From contig VANK01000004.1 of the NCBI GenBank assembly GCA_008682415.1, positions 186,001 through 250,000 on the forward strand: a stretch of 64,000 bases of DNA, given 5' to 3'. How positions within the stretch are numbered: position 1 is the stretch's first letter; every line of letters begins with the position of its first letter. A program made the translations under genes and the position numbers. Shown here piece by piece: positions 57,756 to 64,000 of the stretch. Below the pieces are notes generated by a model, which was not told the origin of the DNA, ran no database searches, and was given only the letters and a program-made list of their open reading frames with translations. The DNA comes from Acidobacteria bacterium AB60. GTDB taxonomy: Bacteria; Acidobacteriota; Terriglobia; Terriglobales; Acidobacteriaceae.

Positions 57756-58049
57756 CTATGCCTCTTTGGGAAGCGGCGCTCCCGATGCTGCCCACGCCAG
57801 CGCAACCACCCAGCCGATCAGGGTCCAGCCCAGAAAGACATTGACCACCACGATCCCTCCCATCCGTTGCACCTTTCGCTTTTTCGCGACGATGGTGGGA
57901 AGGAAGTACATCCCTGCAATCGCCGCGAAAGCTAGAAAGATCAGCGGGACGGCGTAGAGCGGTAAATCCGAAGTACTTCCATTCTGCGCTGTCACCATTT
58001 GCGCAAAGGCGAGTAGCGAAGCGACACAAGCGGCCGATCTCAGCTTCAT
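57756..58049 (-). CDS. Superinfection-immunity-type small membrane protein
   Basis: A 97-residue protein from the ATG at 58049. A signal-like first segment (KLRSAACVASLLAFAQMVTA) is followed by two membrane helices (about 28-45 LYAVPLIFLAFAAIAGM, and 66-88 IVVVNVFLGWTLIGWVVALA). The core YFLPTIVAKKR and LNxxLGWTxIGW-type motif (here VVNVFLGWTLIGWVVALAWA) match the Imm superinfection family, first known from phage T4 Imm, which blocks DNA injection by a second phage. Chromosomal copies are common and their role is mostly unproven. No prophage genes surround it. Confidence 0.78.
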   Translation of the reverse strand: MKLRSAACVASLLAFAQMVTAQNGSTSDLPLYAVPLIFLAFAAIAGMYFLPTIVAKKRKVQRMGGIVVVNVFLGWTLIGWVVALAWAASGAPLPKEA

Positions 58050-58205
58050 CTCCACACAGCTCCCATGACAAATTGAGTCTTGGGTGTTCATCGGCAGTCA
58101 GAATGGAAGCTTGAGAAATCGCGACTTTCTTGGGTCCGATCCGGCGTCGTTTCGCGAACGCCGCGGCAAATGCCGCTGAGCCGTCCCTGCGCGAAAGCAA
58201 TGCGG

Positions 58206-58236
58206 CAAAAAACAAAGCCCGCCGGACGGCGGGCTT
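58206..58236 (-). terminator. Terminator of tRNA-Glu
   Basis: On the minus strand, AAGCCCGCC and GGCGGGCTT form a 9-bp stem with a 4-nt loop, followed by TTTGTTTTTT. It lies 12 nt after the tRNA 3' end. Confidence 0.88.
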
Positions 58237-58248
58237 CGCTGAAAACTT

Positions 58249-58323
58249 TGGTAGCGCTAACGGGAATCGAACCCGTGTTTTAAGATTGAGAATCTCACGT
58301 CCTAACCCCTAGACGATAGCGCC
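58249..58323 (-). tRNA. tRNA-Glu(CTC)
   Basis: Cloverleaf on the minus strand: acceptor GGCGCTA pairs with TAGCGCT (one G-U at the first pair), discriminator A, and CCA encoded. The D-arm is GTCTAGGGGTTAGGAC and the T-arm GGGTTCGATTCCC. The anticodon loop TTCTCAA gives CTC, reading GAG. Confidence 0.95.
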
Positions 58324-58356
58324 ACATTCGGGGATGGCCCTTGCGGCCACTCTGCT

Positions 58357-58385
58357 AATTTAACAAATTTCCCGCGTTGTCCCAA
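58357..58385 (-). promoter_or_regulatory. Promoter of tRNA-Glu
   Basis: On the minus strand, TTGGGA and TAAATT are separated by 17 bp, with the -10 ending 34 bp before the tRNA 5' end. It is one of the few AT-rich stretches here. Confidence 0.6.
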
Positions 58386-58427
58386 GCCGGAACTGCCGGC
58401 CTCCCCGCCCGAGCAGACACGCACCCT

Positions 58428-58703
58428 TCAAATACCCAGCTTGCGCACTTCCTCGTTGTAGTACTTGCGGTACAGAATCTCCCACTCCTGGGACCCCTCG
58501 AGGATGATCTTGCGCTGCGAGGCGATCTTGGCCCGCGCCGCCGTGTCGATCCGCGCCTCTTCGGTCAGCAGGTTCTCCAGCGCCTTGCGCGCCTCCTGGC
58601 GAATGGTGTTCCGGTCCTCGTTGAACCCGACCTCCTGGCTGTCGGCCAGTGCGTCCGCCACGGTGTGCGCCAGCTTGTTGAGCTTGTCGCGGCTGATCCT
58701 CAT
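58428..58703 (-). CDS. DUF507 family protein (second of pair)
   Basis: A 91-residue helical protein of the DUF507 family: MRISRDKLNKLAHTVADALA at the N-terminus, then TIRQEARKALENLLTEEARI and GSQEWEILYRKYYNEEVRKL. No membrane segment or catalytic motif; function unknown. It overlaps the upstream DUF507 gene by 4 nt (ATGA), so the two products are probably made in equal amounts and may form a complex. Confidence 0.88.
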   Translation of the reverse strand: MRISRDKLNKLAHTVADALADSQEVGFNEDRNTIRQEARKALENLLTEEARIDTAARAKIASQRKIILEGSQEWEILYRKYYNEEVRKLGI

Positions 58704-58978
58704 AGCACCGCCTTGTACTTGCGGGCCAGCTCGGTCTTCACCTTCTTGAACATCTCCTGGTACTGGGCGCCGGTCTTGCGCATCTCGTCCGAGTACGCCT
58801 CCAGGATGACGCGCACCTCTTCGTTGATGCGGTCCTCCAGGGACAGCTCGTCCGTCAGCGCCTGCACAACGTGCTCCTCGGTGGCCTTCAAGTCGCTGGA
58901 GGTGATGAATTTGGCTTCGATGAGGTGCTTGACCGTGCGTCGGCCAAGGTAGCCGATGTATTCGCGAGAAAAGATCAT
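58700..58978 (-). CDS. DUF507 family protein (first of pair)
   Basis: A 92-residue helical protein related to the one at 58428: MIFSREYIGYLGRRTVKHLI, ALTDELSLEDRINEEVRVIL and YQEMFKKVKTELARKYKAVL. The C-terminal halves of the pair align (DRINEEVRVIL with ARIDTAARAKI). It lies 65 nt downstream of the ferredoxin gene on the same strand, so a three-gene transcript is likely. Function unknown. Confidence 0.88.
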   Translation of the reverse strand: MIFSREYIGYLGRRTVKHLIEAKFITSSDLKATEEHVVQALTDELSLEDRINEEVRVILEAYSDEMRKTGAQYQEMFKKVKTELARKYKAVL

Positions 58979-59043
58979 GGACTAATGCTCAGAATAGCGC
59001 ACCGGGCGGCGGTCTGTACACGCCGCCCCAGCAAGCGCAGCCG

Positions 59044-59394
59044 TCAGCCGCGGTGCGGGCAGGTCTTGGCATTGATGCAGGCGTCGGCAATGCGAAGCCG
59101 CTCCACGGGACGGCCGTTGACGAGATGCTCCTCCACTATTGCCGCCGCATCCTCGGGCTTCACCCAGCCGTACCACACCGCATCCGGGTAGACCACCACC
59201 GTGGGGCCGTGCTCGCACTGGTCCAGGCACAGAGACTTGTTGATGCGCACGCGGTCGGTGATGCCCGCCGCCTTGGTGAGTTGCTGCAGTTGGGTGAAGA
59301 CTTCGCTCTTGCCATCGCTCGTGCATGAGGGGCGCGGCGCGCCTTCGGGGCGGACGTTGTGACAGACGAAGACGTGGTGCTCAAAAAGGGGCAA
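59044..59394 (-). CDS. Thioredoxin-like [2Fe-2S] ferredoxin
   Basis: A 116-residue protein. The start is a TTG at 59394 because GGAGGA lies 8 nt upstream and the family starts there (LFEHHVFVCHNVRP). Cluster ligands are Cys in FVCHN, PSCTSDG, and the pair in SLCLDQCEHGP, the spacing of thioredoxin-fold ferredoxins related to the NuoE subunit. VVVYPDAVWYGWVKPEDAAA and ACINAKTCPHR complete the fold; the two last cysteines are extra. It probably passes electrons to an unknown partner. Divergent from the 59499 gene. Confidence 0.85.
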   Translation of the reverse strand: MPLFEHHVFVCHNVRPEGAPRPSCTSDGKSEVFTQLQQLTKAAGITDRVRINKSLCLDQCEHGPTVVVYPDAVWYGWVKPEDAAAIVEEHLVNGRPVERLRIADACINAKTCPHRG

Positions 59395-59498
59395 ACGGGT
59401 CGATCCTCCTGCTTCCAGACTAACTGCCCAGGCCTGGCAAAGAACTTTCCACAAACCGGCCGGCCCACCCGCCGGCATCTGCGAGAATGACTGTTGAC

Positions 59499-59978
59499 AT
59501 GAGCAAAGATAACCTCCTCTCGCTGAAAGACGATATGGTGGCCTTCATAGAGGGGCACGGCATCCGGCGCCTTCCCGGCTTCGTGACAGAAGACATTCCG
59601 TCGGTGCTGTGGGACGGCAAAGCCAACGCCGATGCCTGGAAGGATTTCGTGGAGATGGCCAAGCACGTCGGCGCGCCATTCATCACGTTCAGCGAAGTGA
59701 CGCTGGAGCGCGAGGAACTGGAAGCGCTGATCGAAGAGGCCGGCGAGATGAACTTCCCCGACGAAGAGGCCACCGAACTGGTGGAGGCGCAGTGGCTGCG
59801 CAAGTACGTCGGGATGCTCGGCTACATCCAGTTGGGCTTCGTCTACCAGGGCCTGGTGTTTCTGCATGAGACCACCACCGAGTGGTACGAACGCTATCAG
59901 TCGCTGCTGGAAGACATCGAGAGCTTCCAGGACATTGTGATTGACGACGCCCACGATCCGGGCGACGAGGACGAGTAA
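59499..59978 (+). CDS. Acidic hypothetical protein
   Basis: A 159-residue acidic soluble protein read from the ATG at 59499; an ATG at 59487 is equally possible. Sequence such as NLLSLKDDMVAFIEGHGIRR, LPGFVTEDIPSVLWDG, LRKYVGMLGYIQLGFVYQGL and TTTEWYERYQSLLEDIESFQ suggests a compact helical protein. The tail is DDAHDPGDEDE. I do not recognise a family. It is divergent from the ferredoxin gene and 5 nt upstream of recJ, so it is co-transcribed with recJ. Confidence 0.7.
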   Translation: MSKDNLLSLKDDMVAFIEGHGIRRLPGFVTEDIPSVLWDGKANADAWKDFVEMAKHVGAPFITFSEVTLEREELEALIEEAGEMNFPDEEATELVEAQWLRKYVGMLGYIQLGFVYQGLVFLHETTTEWYERYQSLLEDIESFQDIVIDDAHDPGDEDE

Positions 59979-59983
59979 CGCCG

Positions 59984-61759
59984 GTGAGCGCAGCCAGCAC
60001 CACCGGCCCCGCGCGCACGTATCCGCGCCAGCGCTGGGTCGTCTCCCCGGCTCCCTCCGGCGAGGCCGCCGCCCTGGCTTCCGCCGCACACCTGCCTCCG
60101 GTACTGGCCGAACTTCTGGTAGCGCGCGGCGTCGGCACGGCGAAAGACGCACTGGCCTTCCTCTACCCCGACATCTCTCACCTGCATGACCCGCTTGGCA
60201 TGAGGGGCATGCCTGCGGCGGTGGAGCGCGTCGAACGCGCGATTGCTGCCGGCGAAAAAATTCTGCTCTACGGCGACTACGACGTGGACGGCACCACCGC
60301 CGTCGTACTGCTCAAGACCGCCATCGAGATGCTGGGCGGCGTGGTGCGTTTTCACGTGCCCCATCGCATCCGCGAAGGGTATGGACTGCAGTCCGGCGTG
60401 CTCGAAGACGCGTACGCGGACGGAGTCCGCCTGGTGATCACCGTCGACACGGGAATGCGAGCGTTTGCCGAGGCCCAGACGGCGCGCCGCCTGGGGCTGG
60501 ACCTGATCATCACCGATCACCATCTGCCCGCGGCCGATGACGCCGTCCCGGACGCGCTGGCCATTCTCAATCCCAACCAGCCTGGTTGCGCCTATCCCGA
60601 GAAGTCGCTGTGCGGCGCCGCGATCGCCTTCAAGCTGGCGCAGGCCCTGCTGGAACGGCGCGACGCCGCCCGAACGCGGGAGAAGACGCTCCCCAGCTTC
60701 CTGAAGATGGCGGCCATCGCCACGATCGCCGACGCCGTGCCCCTGCGCGGCGAGAACCGCGCCATCGCCGCTCTCGGATTGCGGGAGCTGCGCAGGCCGG
60801 TGGGAGCCGGACTGCGCGCATTGTTTCAGGCCGCTGCCCTCGACCCCGCCAACAAGCCCATCACCGGCTTCGATGTCGCCTTCCGGCTCGCTCCCCGCAT
60901 CAATGCCGCCGGGCGCATGGATATCGCCTCGGAGATCGTCGAGCTCTTCTGCACGCGCGACGCCGCCCGCGCCAATGACCTCGCCGCCAAGCTGGAAAGT
61001 CTCAATCGTCAGCGCCGCGAAGCCGAGGCCGCCGCGCTCGCCCTCATCGAGACGCGCCTCGCCACCGATCCGTCGTTTGCCGCCGAACGCCTTTTGGTCG
61101 TGGACGGCGAAGGGTGGCATCGAGGTGTGATCGGGATCCTGGCGTCCCGGGTGGTGGAGCGCACCGCCAAGCCCGCGCTGGTCATCAGCGTGGAAGACGG
61201 CGTTGCCCATGGGTCCGGACGGTCGATTGATGGCTTTCCGCTGCTGGAGGCGATTGAGACCTGCGGGGACCTGTTTACGCGCTTCGGCGGCCATGCGTTC
61301 GCGGTCGGTTTCGCCCTGCCCGCCGAGCGCGTTCCGGAGCTTCGGCGCCGGGTGAATCTCCACGCGGCAGAACGCCTCGCCGGCACGGATCCGGAGCAGG
61401 TGTTGCGCATTCACGCGGAACTTTCGCTGGATCGGATTACTCCGGTGCTGGCGGGGTGGATGCGGAAGCTGGAGCCGCTGGGGCACGGAAACCCCGAGCC
61501 GGTGTTTGTGGCGCGGCGGGTGCGGGTGGCGACGGAGCCGCGGCTGATGAAGGACCGGCACATCCGGCTGGAGCTGGCGCACGAGGCAAGTGGAAGCAGT
61601 CCAATGCGTTGCGTTGGCTGGGACTGGGCGGGCCGCTGCACCGCGCTGGAGATCGCGGCGGGCACGGTGGTGGATGTGGCGTACCGGATCCGGGAAAACG
61701 ACCATCCGGACTTTGGCGGGATCGAGATCGAGATCGCGGGGCTGCAGCTAAGTGGATGA
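59984..61759 (+). CDS. recJ: Single-stranded-DNA-specific exonuclease RecJ
   Basis: A 591-residue 5'-3' exonuclease for recombination and mismatch repair. DHH-domain motifs: LYGDYDVDGTTAVVLLKTAI (motif I), VITVDTGMRAF, LIITDHHLPAAD (motif III, DHH), NPNQPGCAYPEKSLCGAAIA and IATIADAVPLRGENRAI (motif IV). DHHA1 has GSGRSIDGFPLLEAI and FGGHAFAVGFALP; an OB-like C-terminal domain follows. Start is GTG. It is convergent with the ADOP gene at 61951. Confidence 0.95.
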   Translation: MSAASTTGPARTYPRQRWVVSPAPSGEAAALASAAHLPPVLAELLVARGVGTAKDALAFLYPDISHLHDPLGMRGMPAAVERVERAIAAGEKILLYGDYDVDGTTAVVLLKTAIEMLGGVVRFHVPHRIREGYGLQSGVLEDAYADGVRLVITVDTGMRAFAEAQTARRLGLDLIITDHHLPAADDAVPDALAILNPNQPGCAYPEKSLCGAAIAFKLAQALLERRDAARTREKTLPSFLKMAAIATIADAVPLRGENRAIAALGLRELRRPVGAGLRALFQAAALDPANKPITGFDVAFRLAPRINAAGRMDIASEIVELFCTRDAARANDLAAKLESLNRQRREAEAAALALIETRLATDPSFAAERLLVVDGEGWHRGVIGILASRVVERTAKPALVISVEDGVAHGSGRSIDGFPLLEAIETCGDLFTRFGGHAFAVGFALPAERVPELRRRVNLHAAERLAGTDPEQVLRIHAELSLDRITPVLAGWMRKLEPLGHGNPEPVFVARRVRVATEPRLMKDRHIRLELAHEASGSSPMRCVGWDWAGRCTALEIAAGTVVDVAYRIRENDHPDFGGIEIEIAGLQLSG

Positions 61760-61795
61760 AAACGGTCCGATCTATTCAGGGGGGTTCCGGGGCGG

Positions 61796-61839
61796 GTTTC
61801 GCCAAATCTTCGTGGAGAAATCGTACTGCATTTGTAGTA
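61796..61839. promoter_or_regulatory. 44-bp element with BlaI/MecI-box, copy B
   Basis: GTTTCGCCAAATCTTCGTGG, 17 nt, TGTAGTA: the same arrangement as at 14911-14954, with one mismatch in the left block. Here the right part contains TACTGCATTTGTAGTA (61824-61839), matching the BlaI/MecI operator consensus at 14 of 16 positions. It lies in the 191-bp gap between convergent genes, where no promoter is needed for either. The rest of the gap shows only a short hairpin, GAGCG/CGCTC, at 61842-61855. Confidence 0.55.
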
Positions 61840-61950
61840 AAAAGAGCGAAACGCTCCACAATGCGTTGACTACCGCGCTAAGTGTCTCGTAAGGCTCGTT
61901 TTGAAGCCGATATAGCGAATAAAAAGCGGAAATCAGCTGGGTCGTGGCGT

Positions 61951-64000
61951 CTACTCAAAGCGGAGGGCCTCGACGGGGTGCACTGCGGCCGCCCGGCGGG
62001 CCGGAAGGGCGCAGGCCAGGAGCGCGGTGGCGACGAGGACGGCCACACTGAGGGCGCACATCTGGGGATCGAGCGGCCTGACTCCGTAGAGCAGGGATCC
62101 GAGCAGGCGGGTGACGGCCCATACGCCGGCGCCACCGAGGGCGACTCCGGGGAGGACGAGGCGCATGGCATCGCGGAGGATCATGGTCATCACGCCTCCG
62201 GGGGTGGCTCCCAGGGCCATGCGGACGCCGATCTCGGTGCGCCGCCGCACCACGCTGTAGTTCAAGACGCCATACAGGCCGATGCCGGTCAGGGTAAGGG
62301 TAAGGAGCGCGAAGAAGCCGGCGAGGAAAGCCATCATGCGCTCCCGGGCCATGGCGCTGGCGACGAGTTCTGTCATGGTTACGGGTTTGTCCACGGCGAG
62401 GTCGGGCGCCAGTTCGCGGAAGGAGTTACGCACGGCACTGACGGCGGTGCCGGGATCTGACGCGCGCACGGCGAAGACGAGCAAGGGATGAGAGAGACCG
62501 CCCTGGAGGAGGGGCTGGTAGATGATGCGGGGGGCACTCTGACGCAGATCGTTGTAGAGCGTGTCGCCTACGATGCCGACGACGCGCATGCGGATATCTT
62601 TGCCCATAGTGAGGGCGGAGCCGAGGGCGCCGCCGTCGGGAAAGAAGTACTCCGCCGCGCTGCGGTTGAGGATGCAGACGTTTGGCTGTTCCCCGCGCTC
62701 ATCGAGGGTGAAGTTGCGGCCCTGGAGGATGGGCACGCCTAGAGTGGCGAAGTAGCCGGGGGTGACGGAGAGCTCGGTCAGGCTGTTATCGGTTCGGATG
62801 CCGCCCGAAGCGGGCTGCGAGGAGACCTGTTCCATGTAAGTCCCGCCCTCGAGGGGGAAGGCCTGGGAGAGGCTGACGCTCTCGACGCCGGGGGTGTGAG
62901 CGATGCGATCGATCAGTCCGGTATGCAGCTCGAGCCGGTCGCTTCCCGAGGTTTGAATCATCGCCAAGAGACCGCGTTCCGCACCCCACGCGAGGAGGGT
63001 GCCAAGGCCCCCGCCGGCTGCGGCCAGCAGCACGCTCTCCCAGACGAGCTGGGCGGCGAGACGCCGGCGGCTGGCTCCCAGAGCCATGCGGAGCGCCAAC
63101 TCCCGCCGCCGACCGAGGGCGCGGGCGGAGGCCAGCATGGCGAGATAAGCGCAGGCGACGAGCAGCGACAGGCCGACCATGCCTTCGATGAGGTAGAGCG
63201 GCTTCTCGTAAAGCTGGCGGAGATAGAAGTAGCCGGTTCGTCCGGGCACAACGAGAACGTGGACCTGATCGGCCTCAACGAATTTGCCGCTGATGAAGGT
63301 GAAGTATCGCAGGCGCTTGTCTTCTTTCAGCTTCGCCTGGAAGACCGCATCGACCTGCGCCTGCGCAGCGGGCGCGCTCACGCCCTCTCTCAAGCGCGCG
63401 ACGAGACTGGTATCGAAGGAGCCGAGATTGTGCTGTGCCGCAGGATCGGTCATGGCCAGCGGCACGTAGAAGTTGGGCCGGCCGCCGACCTGGACGCTTT
63501 CAAAACCGGGAGCCAGCACGCCGACGATGATGCCTTTAGCGGGGCCGCTGCGCATGGACGCGCCAAACTGCATTTGTCTTCCGAGGACAGAGGGATCGGC
63601 GGCGAAGTGGGTGCGCCAATAGTCATAAGCCAGGACTACGGGGAACCCTTCCCCCGCACTGGCGGGGTTGTCATCGGCGTCCTGCAGCAGCCGTCCCAGG
63701 GCGGCGCGAAGACCGAGCACACGCATGCACCCGCCGGTCAGAGAGGCAGCGGGGACCGGCCGGGTGCCGTCGGTCTCGCGCAGATTGAGGTCGTATTCCT
63801 GCCAGCCGCACATCCCGGCGAAGACGGTCTGAGTGCGGGAGAGGAGGTCGTAGAGGGCATCGGAGACGAAGGGACCGGGCTCGCCACGCACGCCGGACGC
63901 GGAGAGTTGCAACTTGAGCTGCACGATCTGGTCGGGACGTTCGACGGGGAGACTGCGCAACAGAAGCGCGTACAGCAGGGCGAAGATGGCGGTGTTGGCG
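61951..64000 (-). CDS. ADOP-type permease with internal deletion (partial, 5' end outside window)
   Basis: The C-terminal 682 residues of a duplicated orphan permease; the coding frame continues past the right edge (NTAIFALLYALLLRSLPV at the limit). The first MacB-type periplasmic domain (about 15-260 of the visible part), then LLVACAYLAMLASARALGRR and GASRRRLAAQLVWESVLLAA, are normal. After AWGAERGLLAMIQTSGSDRL the sequence jumps to IDRIAHTPGVESVSLSQAF, a point that lies about 105-110 residues further on in the permease at 55134. Module 2 is otherwise complete (RRRTEIGVRMALGATPGGVM, ALPARRAAAVHPVEALRFE). No PadR gene is visible yet; it could lie outside. Confidence 0.88.
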   Translation of the reverse strand, partial: ANTAIFALLYALLLRSLPVERPDQIVQLKLQLSASGVRGEPGPFVSDALYDLLSRTQTVFAGMCGWQEYDLNLRETDGTRPVPAASLTGGCMRVLGLRAALGRLLQDADDNPASAGEGFPVVLAYDYWRTHFAADPSVLGRQMQFGASMRSGPAKGIIVGVLAPGFESVQVGGRPNFYVPLAMTDPAAQHNLGSFDTSLVARLREGVSAPAAQAQVDAVFQAKLKEDKRLRYFTFISGKFVEADQVHVLVVPGRTGYFYLRQLYEKPLYLIEGMVGLSLLVACAYLAMLASARALGRRRELALRMALGASRRRLAAQLVWESVLLAAAGGGLGTLLAWGAERGLLAMIQTSGSDRLELHTGLIDRIAHTPGVESVSLSQAFPLEGGTYMEQVSSQPASGGIRTDNSLTELSVTPGYFATLGVPILQGRNFTLDERGEQPNVCILNRSAAEYFFPDGGALGSALTMGKDIRMRVVGIVGDTLYNDLRQSAPRIIYQPLLQGGLSHPLLVFAVRASDPGTAVSAVRNSFRELAPDLAVDKPVTMTELVASAMARERMMAFLAGFFALLTLTLTGIGLYGVLNYSVVRRRTEIGVRMALGATPGGVMTMILRDAMRLVLPGVALGGAGVWAVTRLLGSLLYGVRPLDPQMCALSVAVLVATALLACALPARRAAAVHPVEALRFE

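Noticed and set aside
57756..58049. Prophage remnant
   Set aside because: The superinfection-immunity-like protein is the only phage-associated family here. No integrase, att repeat or structural gene is nearby.

Overview
The window looks like chromosomal DNA of a GC-rich Acidobacteriota bacterium, probably class Terriglobia (Acidobacteriaceae-like). The evidence is the gene families: two very large TonB-dependent receptors with an N-terminal carboxypeptidase-regulatory-like domain, two FtsX/MacB-type 'orphan' permeases (ADOP family), one of them behind a PadR repressor, a VWFA-related secreted protein, a membrane-anchored winged-helix-like regulator, and a Ser/Thr kinase with TPR repeats. 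This assignment is inferred from family content; no rRNA is present. I see no prophage, insertion sequence or CRISPR array.

Layout, left to right. 1-6765: a minus-strand group (TonB receptor, CehA/McbA-type PHP metallohydrolase, start of a PLC-like secreted protein) divergent from a membrane-bound regulator, with a 26-bp near-perfect palindrome between them. 6876-14412: tRNA-Gly(CCC), an AhpD-like protein divergent from a MocR/PdxR-type regulator, a second TonB receptor and a periplasmic aldose 1-epimerase. 14413-18180: gene-poor, with a BlaI-box-like element, a hypothetical protein, about 1.1 kb of 219-221-bp tandem repeats, a Uma2-type nuclease and a second kind of repeat. 18181-31830: Ser/Thr kinase-TPR protein, a degenerate double retropepsin-like protein, a sodium/solute symporter with a small partner, mtnA, an orphan Phd antitoxin, a VOC protein, mscL, an MFS exporter and an M28 peptidase. 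32075-36531: a cytochrome c maturation cluster (ccmE, ccmA, ybaK, ccmB, ccmC, ccmD-like) flanked by three paralogous 32-34-residue membrane peptides. 36828-47945: DAHP synthase, a beta-propeller lipoprotein, a multicopper oxidase, YihY, a cold-shock protein, QueG, a STAS protein, pyruvate phosphate dikinase and a conserved membrane protein. 47968-64000: VWFA protein, metallophosphoesterase, SerB, a beta-propeller diguanylate cyclase, a PadR-ADOP pair with a clear operator, a superinfection-immunity-like protein, tRNA-Glu(CTC), two DUF507 genes, a thioredoxin-like ferredoxin, RecJ and a second, truncated ADOP.

Genes that work together: CcmA and CcmB form the ABC part and CcmC/CcmD the haem-handling part of haem delivery to the chaperone CcmE, which here has Cys instead of His at the haem ligand. 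PadR probably represses itself and the ADOP behind it through the operator at 54735-54770. The TonB receptor, metallohydrolase and PLC-like genes at the left edge look like one nutrient-scavenging operon.

The most novel items are the three-member micro-peptide family around the ccm cluster (one member has a promoter and a leader that folds back on itself), the 44-bp BlaI-box-containing element present at both 14911 and 61796, the 219-bp tandem repeat array, and an ADOP that has lost two transmembrane segments in frame.
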